Positions 1 through 6,225 of a stretch of DNA of 6,225 nucleotides are shown piece by piece. The notes below the pieces were generated by a model, which was given only the letters and a program-made list of their open reading frames with translations, had not been told where the DNA came from and made no database searches. Source of the stretch: Lysobacterales bacterium. GTDB lineage: Bacteria; Pseudomonadota; Gammaproteobacteria; Xanthomonadales; SZUA-36. The first letter of the stretch is position 1, and each line of letters starts with the position of its first letter. Both the position numbers and the translations under genes were made by a program. Location: contig JAPHTE010000004.1 of assembly GCA_026196445.1 (NCBI GenBank), forward strand, positions 1 to 6,225. The letters are read 5' to 3'.

Positions 1-61
1 ATGGCGTTTAACCGCCAGCCCACTGGGCGAGTTTGACCTGCAAATGGAGTCGTTGCGGTGA
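1..61 (+). CDS. gspH: GspH, T2SS minor pseudopilin (C-terminal end only)
   Basis: Only the last 19 codons are in the window. Read from base 2 they give a tail beginning WRLTASPLGEF and ending MESLR, then TGA at 59-61. The stop overlaps the GTG start of gspI by four bases (GTGA), the same coupling seen at the next junction. The call rests mainly on gene order, since gspH normally precedes gspI. A WxLxxxPLG-like tail is compatible with the C-terminal beta-sheet of GspH but is too short to prove it. GspH is a minor pseudopilin thought to join the tip complex (GspI-J-K) to the GspG shaft. The prepilin signal and most of the globular domain lie upstream, off the window. Confidence 0.72.
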   Translation, partial: WRLTASPLGEFDLQMESLR

Positions 62-438
62 AAGGCGTTTTTACCCGCAATAAAGCAGGCAGCGGTTTTA
101 CGCTGATAGAGGTCATGGTCGCTTTGGCCGTACTGACGATCGGCTTGACCGCTGCGTTGCACTCAACCAGCCAGGCCGGGCATGCCGGCGCGTTCCTCAA
201 ACAGAAGACGGTTGCGCACTGGGTGGCCAGCAACCAGGCAGCCGAGCTCGCGATCAACAGGGACTGGCCCCGGCCGGGAGTCACTACAGGTACGGAGACC
301 ATGGCCGGTCAAACCTGGAGCTGGGAGGCCGAGGTGCAGGATACCGGGGTTGCCGAATTGAGGCTGGTGACGATACGCGTGTCGCTGGATGGCGAAGAGA
401 AGGCCTCGCTGGTGGCCTTCCTGGGCAGGCCGATGTGA
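58..438 (+). CDS. gspI: GspI, T2SS minor pseudopilin
   Basis: This 126-residue protein has the usual length for GspI. A short basic leader ends in GSG, followed by FTLIEVMVAL. Prepilin peptidase should cut after Gly13 and methylate Phe14, and the conserved Glu at mature position 5 is Glu18. The hydrophobic helix covers about residues 14-34. Family features follow: AHWVASNQAAEL (53-64), the Trp-Pro pair at 70-71, and WSWEAEV (87-93) within the small alpha/beta domain. In the T2SS, GspI is the core of the periplasmic tip complex and recruits GspJ and GspK. The start is GTG at 58, with GGAG at 46-49 eight bases upstream, and it overlaps the gspH stop. The 3' end overlaps gspJ by four bases. No broken or missing residues were seen. 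Confidence 0.95.
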   Translation: MKGVFTRNKAGSGFTLIEVMVALAVLTIGLTAALHSTSQAGHAGAFLKQKTVAHWVASNQAAELAINRDWPRPGVTTGTETMAGQTWSWEAEVQDTGVAELRLVTIRVSLDGEEKASLVAFLGRPM

Positions 439-1061
439 AAGGTATGCTTTTTCCCGCCCGGCACGACACCATTCACCGGACATGCGCCAGGCAGTCCGGT
501 CTTACGCTGCTGGAGCTATTGGTCGTCATCGCCATTTTTGCGATTATGAGTACCGCGGCCTATGACGGCCTGCAGGCCAGCCTCAAGGCCGAGGAGAATT
601 TCCACCTGGCCATGCGGGACCTGGAAGCGGTGCAGATGAGCATGAGCCTGTTCCAGCAAGACATCATGCAGATCAGTCCACGGCCCGTCCGCGATGCCTA
701 CGGCGATGAAGTACCCGCGGTCGTGCTGTTTGACGGGCGTGAGCTGGTGTTCACCCGTAGCGGTAATTTTTCTTCGCTGAAAATGGAGCAGGCGGACCTG
801 TTGCGGGTCGCCTATTCTATGCAGGGCGAACAGTTGTTGCGCGCGTACTGGCTTCGCCTGGACAGCACCCAGGGAGACCAGCCGTTGGCTACCCCCCTTT
901 TGGACAATGTCAATGACATGCAAATTCGCATCCTGGACCAGGACGGAATCTGGCATCTTGACTGGCCATTATCGGAAAGTGGCAGGATACGTGCCGTGGA
1001 ATTAACGCTCGACCTGGAGGGCTGGGGTGAAATTCGCCGCCTGTTACAGCTACCGGGCTAG
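435..1061 (+). CDS. gspJ: GspJ, T2SS minor pseudopilin
   Basis: This 208-residue protein is of normal length for GspJ. A 22-residue leader ends in RQSG, and the mature protein starts LTLLELLVVIAIF. Cleavage is predicted after Gly22, with Glu27 as mature Glu5. The first mature residue is Leu rather than the commoner Phe. Family marks include FQQDIMQISPRPVRD (73-87), LLRVAY (122-127), LLRAYWLRLD (134-143), and a WHLDWP segment (173-178) before the final strands. GspJ is part of the GspI-J-K tip of the pseudopilus. GTG at 435 is preferred because it overlaps the gspI stop (GTGA). The in-frame ATG at 444 would have a purine-rich AAAGG only one or two bases upstream, which is too close. The 3' end overlaps gspK by 35 bases. 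Confidence 0.95.
   Translation: MKGMLFPARHDTIHRTCARQSGLTLLELLVVIAIFAIMSTAAYDGLQASLKAEENFHLAMRDLEAVQMSMSLFQQDIMQISPRPVRDAYGDEVPAVVLFDGRELVFTRSGNFSSLKMEQADLLRVAYSMQGEQLLRAYWLRLDSTQGDQPLATPLLDNVNDMQIRILDQDGIWHLDWPLSESGRIRAVELTLDLEGWGEIRRLLQLPG
1016..1020 (+). promoter_or_regulatory. Shine-Dalgarno site of gspK inside gspJ
   Basis: GGAGG lies six bases before the GTG at 1027. It is one of the strongest ribosome sites in the window and fixes the gspK start inside the 3' end of gspJ. The next Val codon in frame (1093) already encodes the first mature residue after the prepilin cleavage site, so a later start would delete the leader. Confidence 0.8.
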
Positions 1062-2040
1062 TCAACCCGGGCTACCGCACAGGGAGCGTGGCGTGGCCCT
1101 GATCACGGCGGTCCTGGTGGTGGCTATCGCCGCCATTATTGGCACCTCGATGATGAGCCGCCAGAATTTTGATACCCAGCGCACCACGAACATCATCCAC
1201 CGTGACCAGGCCGTCGCTTATGCACTGGGGGCCGAACACTGGGCTGGCGCCGAGCTCAGCAGGGACGCTTTGAACAACGATTACGATCACCTGGCGGAGA
1301 ACTGGGCCTATGAGTTACCGCCTCTGCCCATCGATGGTGGTTATATCAGTGGCAGGCTGCAGGATTTGCAGGGGCGTTTTAACCTCAACTCGGTGCTCGA
1401 CCCGATACAGGCGGAGCGCTTGGTGCGGCTTTGCCAGTCAATCAACGTGGAACCGGACTTTATTCCTGCACTGCAGGACTGGATAGACGAGGATACGGAA
1501 TTGCGTGACAATGGCGCCGAAGATGAAAGTTACACCTTGTTGGATCCTCCATATCGTGCCGCCAACCGCCATCTTGCCGATACCAGCGAATTGTTGCTTG
1601 TCCGGGGTGTCAGCGTAGAGGATTACAACAGCCTGATATTTTTTGTGAGTGCCTTGCCAGAGAACAGCCCAATCAACGTGAATACCGCTTCTGCGCGCCT
1701 GATTCAAAGCCTGGCGCCTGATATCGCCGCACCGGACGTGGAAAGGATTATCGCGCTTCGTGCCGACAGTCCCTACCAAAAAGTTGACACCTTCGTGGAA
1801 GACAGGGCCTTTGCCGGGAAGGAACTCAGCGAAAGCTTCCTGGGAGTGAGCAGTTCTTATTTCCTGCTCACAGCTGATGTTGTACTGGGCGACGCGTCAT
1901 TCACATTACAATCTGTACTGCGGCGGGCACCGGAGGGAAGAATAACCGTTATGCAACGCCGTTTTGGTTCCCCGCGTGAGCGGATATTGACCCAATATGA
2001 AAATAACCCTGAACTCACCAATCTGAACGAGAGATCATGA
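1027..2040 (+). CDS. gspK: GspK, T2SS minor pseudopilin capping the pseudopilus
   Basis: This 337-residue protein has the typical size of GspK, the largest pseudopilin. The leader ends in RERG and the mature protein begins VALITAVLVVAIAAI, so cleavage is predicted after Gly22. Mature position 5 is Thr27 instead of Glu, the known exception in GspK, which is consistent with its place at the top of the filament. DWIDED (151-156), GAEDESY (163-169) and PPYRAANR (174-181) form the conserved acidic region in which known GspK structures bind calcium; binding here is inferred. INVNTA (216-221) marks the helix-hairpin-like subdomain. The GTG start is backed by GGAGG at 1016-1020. The gene overlaps gspJ by 35 bases and gspL by four (ATGA). 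The protein probably acts with GspI and GspJ as the periplasmic tip that meets substrate or the secretin. Confidence 0.96.
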   Translation: MKFAACYSYRASQPGLPHRERGVALITAVLVVAIAAIIGTSMMSRQNFDTQRTTNIIHRDQAVAYALGAEHWAGAELSRDALNNDYDHLAENWAYELPPLPIDGGYISGRLQDLQGRFNLNSVLDPIQAERLVRLCQSINVEPDFIPALQDWIDEDTELRDNGAEDESYTLLDPPYRAANRHLADTSELLLVRGVSVEDYNSLIFFVSALPENSPINVNTASARLIQSLAPDIAAPDVERIIALRADSPYQKVDTFVEDRAFAGKELSESFLGVSSSYFLLTADVVLGDASFTLQSVLRRAPEGRITVMQRRFGSPRERILTQYENNPELTNLNERS

Positions 2041-3299
2041 CAGATACACTGATAGTGCAACTGGTTCCACCCTTCAGCGGCGTTGAAGACGACGAGCACG
2101 GCATTGATTGTACCGCACGGTGGTTGCTCAGGCCGGGCGAGGCCCAGTCTGATGCACCGGATTCTGAGACCGGTCTGCTGTCCCATTTACTGGAACAGCC
2201 ACCTGTTGACTGCCGCTGGATCGTGCTGTTACCCGGTGAGGACGTGCTGACAACGGCCGTCAGCCTGCCGAAGAAACGCCGGCGCCAGGCACTGGGGGCT
2301 CTGCCGTTCATGTTGGAAGACAGCGTTGCTTCTGATGTTGCCCGTGAGCACCTGGCCGTGGGTGCCGATAACGGGCAGGGCGAAACACCGGTTGCCATTA
2401 CCCGCAAGCAACATCTGCGTGACTTGCTGAATCTGTTTGAAGACGCCGGTATCACCCTCTCCAAGGTACTGCCTGATTATGCATCGCTGGCGGAAAATCC
2501 CGACACCTGGCAGGCCCTGGTTTGTGGTGACCGGGTCATGGTGCGTCGCCCGGACAACACGGGTTTTTCAGCCCCCCTGGACCGGTTCGCATTTTTTCTG
2601 AACGCAGAACCGGACCCGGAAACTGACACAATCCGTTCGCTGTGCTGGATCCGGACGGCCGACACCGATGTGCCCGAACTGCCTGGCAACTGGCAGATAA
2701 GCGAACAGGTGGTCGATGACCCAATACAGCACCTCATGGGTTCTGCTTCGACAGCTTCGCTGAATTTGCTGCAGGGTGAGTTCAAGGTGGCGCAGAAGGA
2801 AGACTGGAATTGGCGCCCCTGGGCAATGGCCGCCGTGCTGGCGGTTGTCGCCGTGTTCATCGGCCTGTTGGAAACCGGGCTGGACACGGCCCGCCTCAAC
2901 CGTGAGAACGAACGGTTACAGGCGATGATGTTCGACCTCGCCAGGGAGGCCCTGCCAGGAACCCAGCAGATCAGGGACCCGCAGGCCCAGCTGTTAATTG
3001 CCTGGCGGCAGTTGAACAAGGGCGGCCCCGGTGGTGCAGATTTTCTGACCTTGCTGAACAGGGTTTCTGCAACCATTAACCAGCAAGCGGTAACCGTGAA
3101 CGGCATCCATTTCAGGGATGGCGCATTGACCGTCGCTCTACGTGGAAGCAGCTTGCAACAGCTGGATAACCTGCGCCAAAAGGTCGAACGGCAGGGCTTG
3201 TACGCCGAGCTGCTGAATGCCGATACCGACGCGGACAGCGCTCGCAGCAACCTGGTCATCAGGACCGTAAACCCGGACGGTTCAGGGAGCACAGGCTGA
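2037..3299 (+). CDS. gspL: GspL, T2SS inner-membrane platform protein
   Basis: This 420-residue protein has the GspL plan. A cytoplasmic actin-like domain (about 1-245) contains the PKKRRRQALGALPFMLED stretch (78-95). It ends at the typical SLNLLQGEFK (241-250) before a single membrane helix (about 263-282, AMAAVLAVVAVFIG...). A coiled segment (about 283-305) follows, then a periplasmic ferredoxin-like domain (about 333-410). GspL binds the N-domain of the ATPase GspE on the cytoplasmic side and GspM in the membrane and periplasm, passing energy to pseudopilus assembly. The ATG start at 2037 overlaps the gspK stop (ATGA), with only a weak GAGAGA-type site before it, so translation probably depends on coupling. 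The stop shares one base with gspM. No internal disruption was found. Confidence 0.96.
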   Translation: MTDTLIVQLVPPFSGVEDDEHGIDCTARWLLRPGEAQSDAPDSETGLLSHLLEQPPVDCRWIVLLPGEDVLTTAVSLPKKRRRQALGALPFMLEDSVASDVAREHLAVGADNGQGETPVAITRKQHLRDLLNLFEDAGITLSKVLPDYASLAENPDTWQALVCGDRVMVRRPDNTGFSAPLDRFAFFLNAEPDPETDTIRSLCWIRTADTDVPELPGNWQISEQVVDDPIQHLMGSASTASLNLLQGEFKVAQKEDWNWRPWAMAAVLAVVAVFIGLLETGLDTARLNRENERLQAMMFDLAREALPGTQQIRDPQAQLLIAWRQLNKGGPGGADFLTLLNRVSATINQQAVTVNGIHFRDGALTVALRGSSLQQLDNLRQKVERQGLYAELLNADTDADSARSNLVIRTVNPDGSGSTG

Positions 3300-3784
3300 T
3301 GGAGTTGATGAATGTACTGAAGAGTCGCTGGTCCGGTTTACAAGCCAGGGAGCAGCAGGTCCTGCGAATCGGCGCTGTTATTCTTGGTTTGCTGCTGATC
3401 TACCTGTTGATTGTTGATCCGGTTTATTCCGGCCGAAAGAATGCTGAGCAGAGGCTGCAAGCCACCCGGGAAGCAGTTTCCGTCATGCAAGGACAGGCTG
3501 CTGACCTCATGGCCTCGACGGCAACGTCTCAAGCCCAGGGTTCCGGGTCTTTGTTAACCCGGATTGAGAGCAGCGCCGAAAAACAGGGCTTGCGCAATGC
3601 CCTCAGACGTCTGCAACCCAGCGGCAACGACCAGATGCAAGTCAGTCTCGAGGGGGCTTCCTACACACAATTGATACAGTGGTTGGGCGACCTGGATCAA
3701 CAGGGGATCAGGGCGATACGGGCAGATATCCAGTTGGACAGTCAATCGGATCTTCTCGAAGTACAACTGTTGCTTGTACGTTAA
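3299..3784 (+). CDS. gspM: GspM, T2SS inner-membrane platform protein
   Basis: This 161-residue protein matches the usual GspM length and layout. A short cytoplasmic N-terminus carries the LQAREQQVL motif (14-22). One membrane helix follows (about 23-40, ending LLIVDPVY), then a charged coiled-coil stretch (about 45-72). The periplasmic ferredoxin-like domain comes last (about 84-160), including SYTQLIQWLGDLDQQGI (121-137). GspM dimerises and pairs with GspL, stabilising it and linking the ATPase to the inner-membrane platform. The ATG start at 3299 overlaps the last base of the gspL stop (TGATG), with AGGGAG at 3284-3289 nine bases upstream. Its sequence family is weakly conserved, so the call draws on layout and on gene order after gspL. 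Confidence 0.93.
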   Translation: MELMNVLKSRWSGLQAREQQVLRIGAVILGLLLIYLLIVDPVYSGRKNAEQRLQATREAVSVMQGQAADLMASTATSQAQGSGSLLTRIESSAEKQGLRNALRRLQPSGNDQMQVSLEGASYTQLIQWLGDLDQQGIRAIRADIQLDSQSDLLEVQLLLVR

Positions 3785-3830
3785 TCACGTGCTCGACCTG
3801 GGTTCCATCCATTCTCGCGGCTAAGCATTC

Positions 3831-3835
3831 AGGGG
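3831..3835 (+). promoter_or_regulatory. Shine-Dalgarno site of gspN
   Basis: AGGGG stands four bases before the ATG at 3840. gspN is the only complete gsp gene here that does not overlap its upstream neighbour, so it needs its own ribosome site. The spacing is a little short but usable. Confidence 0.55.
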
Positions 3836-3839
3836 CATT

Positions 3840-4592
3840 ATGCAGAAACGGTTGTTGATCATTAGCGGTTGTGTGGCATTTGGCGTCAGTTTACTGGCCC
3901 ACTTGCCGGCGCGCCTAGTGGTTCCGGAGCGTTCAGGCAAGTTTCAATTCGCCGGTGTCAGTGGTTCTGCGTGGCGGGGTCGTGTCAGCAAGATACTGTA
4001 TTCCGGTAACATACTGCCCGTTCGGAACCTGCAATGGTCAGTCCGGCCGCTGGCGCTACTCACGGGAACCCTCAAAGCGGACTTCAGTGAACAATGGACG
4101 CCCGCCAATCGTGGACGCGTTGCCGTGAGCTTGTTCTCACGAAGCATAGAGGTGCAGCAGCTGCATTGGCAGGCTTCCAGCAGGTCTTTTGGCGCAGCGA
4201 TTCTTTTACAGGATGTCAGGGCACGGGGGGATGTGGTGCTCGATTTTGAAACCCTGCAGTTTCCTGCCGATATGTCTTTCCCCAGCCAGGTGGAAGGACA
4301 GCTGGACTGGCAGAACGCGGTACTGCAATTCGGCATGGAACATTGGCAGATCGGCGCGCCGCTTATCCAGTTGTCTGGCGGCGGGGATGCCATAAACGGG
4401 CAGGTCAATAATCTGCAACCGATGTTGCCAGGTGATGCTACTTTTCAATGCACCGCCATTAGCTGCAGCGTTAACCTGAATCTCCGGCCTAGCCCGGATG
4501 CACCGCAATCGATGCTGAATGGGCTGTTGCTGGCCGGTCTTCAACAATCCGGCGATGAGTTCTCAGGACAGATTACCGTTCCCCTTGACTGA
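3840..4592 (+). CDS. gspN: GspN, T2SS accessory protein
   Basis: This 250-residue protein has the normal length for the T2SS N protein. An N-terminal signal-anchor helix (about 4-22) follows a basic start. The GspN signature is then seen as FAGVSGSAWRGRV (37-49), a variant of the VxGTxWxG motif, followed by LQWSVRPLALLTGTLKADF (64-82). The rest is strand-rich, as expected of a periplasmic domain. Two cysteines (204 and 209) lie close together near the C-terminus and could form a disulfide. GspN occurs in only part of T2SS clusters and its exact task is unsettled; it is thought to act at the inner membrane or periplasm with GspC. The gene starts 55 bases after gspM and is the last gsp gene before the terminator. 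No promoter was recognised in the gap, so readthrough from gspM is most likely. Confidence 0.9.
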   Translation: MQKRLLIISGCVAFGVSLLAHLPARLVVPERSGKFQFAGVSGSAWRGRVSKILYSGNILPVRNLQWSVRPLALLTGTLKADFSEQWTPANRGRVAVSLFSRSIEVQQLHWQASSRSFGAAILLQDVRARGDVVLDFETLQFPADMSFPSQVEGQLDWQNAVLQFGMEHWQIGAPLIQLSGGGDAINGQVNNLQPMLPGDATFQCTAISCSVNLNLRPSPDAPQSMLNGLLLAGLQQSGDEFSGQITVPLD

Positions 4593-4611
4593 CCCGCAGA
4601 TTATCGGAGAC

Positions 4612-4641
4612 AAAAAAAACCGGGCAAAGCCCGGTTTTTTT
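4612..4641. terminator. Bidirectional intrinsic terminator
   Basis: Eight A (4612-4619), the stem arm CCGGGC (4620-4625), loop AAA, the arm GCCCGG (4629-4634) and seven T (4635-4641). On the + strand it gives a GC stem followed by a U-tract 28 bases after the gspN stop. On the - strand the A-run becomes an eight-U tract, so the same element can end the cytochrome transcript. It marks the 3' end of the gsp operon; no prepilin peptidase gene (gspO) follows, so that function must be encoded elsewhere. Confidence 0.92.
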
Positions 4642-4666
4642 ATAACACAGTGTTTTTGTAGAGAAC

Positions 4667-4689
4667 GAGGTGGGCCAAGGGCCCACCTC
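4667..4689. repeat. Perfect 10-bp inverted repeat downstream of the cytochrome gene
   Basis: GAGGTGGGCC (4667-4676) and its exact reverse complement GGCCCACCTC (4680-4689) flank the three-base loop AAG. The hairpin begins 10 bases after the cytochrome stop codon. Neither strand has a clean U-tract next to it, so it is not a textbook intrinsic terminator. It may protect the cytochrome mRNA 3' end, or pause polymerase before the U-tract terminator at 4612-4641. Confidence 0.75.
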
Positions 4690-4699
4690 AGTTTATCGA

Positions 4700-6225
4700 C
4701 TACTCAAACATTCCCATGATTTTCTCGACGACCTTTTCATAAGCGCCGTCTTCATTTTCGAGGAAATACCCGAAGTCGTTAGTGTGCCGGTTAAATGCCG
4801 CCAACTCGCCAGCATCATCTTCGGCGATGATGTCAGCCCTGTGACAACCACCACAGGCTCTCGCGGTGGGACCGGTAACAACGCTCGGTACTGAACCGAT
4901 ATTCCTCATCCAGGTATCTTCACCATTCGGCCCTGCATCGTTCATGGACGAAGCGGACAAAATAACAGGCAGTGATTCGGACTGATCCACCGGATCATAG
5001 GTACCTTCAACGTGGCAAGCTTCACAAGCCTTGGCAGTGAAAGTGGGAAGGGTATGCTCGATATGCTGGTAATACCGCTTCGATTCCACGTTGTCTGCGA
5101 AGTTGATGTCTTCCGGATCAAACGCCTGGAAAGTATGGATCGCATGGACATAACTGCCAATTTCGCGCGATGCCATCTCCAGGTGGCTGCCGCCACTGCT
5201 CGGGACGTGACAGTGCCTGCATCCCACGATATCGCCACCGCGGTCTGCCGAGTGGAACGTCGTCGCCAACGCATCGTGGCAGGCATTACACTTGGTAACG
5301 TCAACAACGGCATTGTCGCCCTTGAAGAAGTCATCGGGGGTCGCGTTATTCGCCAGTACCAGGGTTTTGGATACCATGTTGGTGGCTACGGTTTCATCGT
5401 CAACTTCGACGGTCGGCCGTATGGAAACCTCCAGCCTCTTGCTCATGGTGCTGATCGTGTCCTGGACATCCGCCGGAAGGGCAGTCGTATCATAGGTGAC
5501 ATGCCAGCTACCCTGTGCGCTGTCGGCCTCTTCCATGAAATACGGGCTCGATCCACCGATCGTGAATTCACCCAGGCGGTTGCGGTCGGCATCCCTGCTG
5601 TGGCTGGAAACGATGAATTGCTTGGTGTCGTATCCGTAGAAAGAAACCAATACTGACGGTTCCGTCATCAGGGGCGTGTTGCCGGTGAACTTGATATCAA
5701 CCTTGCCGTTCGCCATGGAAAGGCTGGTGATATCAGCCATATACATATCCGCATAGCGGTCGCCGTTTTCGTCATAGATCTTGGCGTCATAGCCGCTGTG
5801 GTATTCGGCAAAACTTCCACCGACACCATTGGCGTGGCATGCGTTGCAGTTATCTTCGATGTCATGGAACGTCGCGCCTGCAGCCGCCCAGAGATCCTCC
5901 AGTGCAGGAGCACGCTTGGGCTGTGCGTATTCAGCAGGTGTGGACTGAACCGGGTGACAACTCTTACAGGTCGCAGCCTGGAAATTGTCGCCAGCCGTTA
6001 CCATGGCCATATTGCCTTCGTGACAGGTCACGCAGTTGGCCATGCTTTGCGGGTACGGGAATTCCATGGCGTGTGACATGTGCGTATCGTTCATCACGCT
6101 GGCTTTGTAGTCGTACGCAGGAATGTCTGAGCTATCGCCGTTGCCCCAGGCAATCGGATCGTCGACCATCTGTTGCCAGTCCTTGTGACCACCTGTCCTG
6201 TCATCGTAATGGCAGGCTTTACAAG
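4700..6225 (-). CDS. Multiheme c-type cytochrome, OmcA/MtrC-like (N-terminus off window)
   Basis: About 508 codons of the C-terminal part, ending with TAG at 4700-4702. The frame stays open to the right edge, where a CKACH site is encoded at 6209-6223, so the Met at 6167-6169 is internal. Numbering from that Met, CXXCH heme sites are at 46-50, 68-72, 108-112, 294-298, 317-321, 382-386 and 439-443, eight in all. Two heme clusters surround a heme-free, strand-rich stretch (about 125-285), the domain II-III-IV plan of the OmcA/MtrC outer-surface cytochromes that pass electrons to minerals, flavins or electrodes. Likely distal ligands include His30/33 and His342/345. The second cluster has four sites, not five, and all cysteines belong to heme motifs. 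The signal peptide, any lipobox and domain I cannot be seen. It converges on the gsp operon. Family is well supported; substrate and surface location are inferred. Confidence 0.88.
   Translation of the reverse strand, partial: CKACHYDDRTGGHKDWQQMVDDPIAWGNGDSSDIPAYDYKASVMNDTHMSHAMEFPYPQSMANCVTCHEGNMAMVTAGDNFQAATCKSCHPVQSTPAEYAQPKRAPALEDLWAAAGATFHDIEDNCNACHANGVGGSFAEYHSGYDAKIYDENGDRYADMYMADITSLSMANGKVDIKFTGNTPLMTEPSVLVSFYGYDTKQFIVSSHSRDADRNRLGEFTIGGSSPYFMEEADSAQGSWHVTYDTTALPADVQDTISTMSKRLEVSIRPTVEVDDETVATNMVSKTLVLANNATPDDFFKGDNAVVDVTKCNACHDALATTFHSADRGGDIVGCRHCHVPSSGGSHLEMASREIGSYVHAIHTFQAFDPEDINFADNVESKRYYQHIEHTLPTFTAKACEACHVEGTYDPVDQSESLPVILSASSMNDAGPNGEDTWMRNIGSVPSVVTGPTARACGGCHRADIIAEDDAGELAAFNRHTNDFGYFLENEDGAYEKVVEKIMGMFE

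Noticed and set aside
2477..3292. Open frame of 271 codons on the - strand opposite gspL
   Set aside because: gspL on the + strand is clearly real by its domains and operon overlaps. The antisense product is rich in Ser, Arg and Cys without recognisable motifs, typical of a shadow frame.
3785..3839. Possible promoter for gspN in the gap after gspM
   Set aside because: No pair of -35/-10 like boxes with proper spacing was found in the 55 bases. The CACGTG at 3786-3791 is a bare six-base palindrome expected by chance.
4644..4654. Palindrome AACAC-A-GTGTT between the two hairpins
   Set aside because: It is short and AT-rich with a one-base centre, so it cannot form a stable RNA hairpin. Nothing indicates an operator in this convergent 3' region.
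4519..4719. Small + strand frame running from the end of gspN through the terminator
   Set aside because: It reads through the intrinsic terminator and both hairpins and has no ribosome site of note, so it is not a credible gene.
5012..5656. Open frame of 214 codons on the + strand opposite the cytochrome
   Set aside because: It lies antisense within a gene with eight CXXCH sites in the other strand's frame, shows no family motif and no convincing ribosome site. It is a shadow frame of a GC-rich gene.
1..6225. CRISPR array, tRNA, insertion sequence or attachment site
   Set aside because: No regularly spaced direct repeats, cloverleaf-like sequence, transposase frame or terminal repeats were seen. 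The window is almost fully occupied by the two gene sets.

Overview
The window holds the 3' half of a type II secretion system (T2SS, gsp) operon on the + strand. It faces, across a bidirectional terminator, a partial multiheme c-type cytochrome gene of the OmcA/MtrC type on the - strand. The GC-rich sequence, the canonical gspH-I-J-K-L-M-N order with ATGA/GTGA-type overlaps, and an extracellular-type multiheme cytochrome point to a gammaproteobacterium, perhaps marine or sediment-living. The organism is inferred from gene style only; no species marker is present.

Positions 1-4592 (+): the last 19 codons of gspH, then complete gspI, gspJ, gspK (minor pseudopilins), gspL and gspM (inner-membrane assembly platform) and gspN. 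From gspH to gspM every junction overlaps by 1-35 bases, so these genes are translationally coupled. gspN follows after a 55-base gap with its own Shine-Dalgarno sequence. The I-J-K proteins build the pseudopilus tip. GspL links the secretion ATPase GspE to the membrane platform, and GspM partners GspL. GspN is an accessory subunit found only in some systems.

Positions 4593-4699: an intergenic region with an intrinsic terminator that has A- and T-tracts on both sides, so it can end both converging transcripts. A second, perfect 10-bp hairpin lies just past the cytochrome stop codon.

Positions 4700-6225 (-): the C-terminal ~508 codons of a multiheme cytochrome that starts beyond the right edge. 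Eight CXXCH heme sites are visible, four before and four after a cysteine-free, beta-rich stretch. This matches the two-heme-cluster plan of OmcA/MtrC proteins, but the last heme of the C-terminal cluster appears to be absent. In Shewanella, outer-surface OmcA and MtrC reach the cell surface through the T2SS, so the neighbourhood makes a machine-and-cargo relation plausible but does not prove it.
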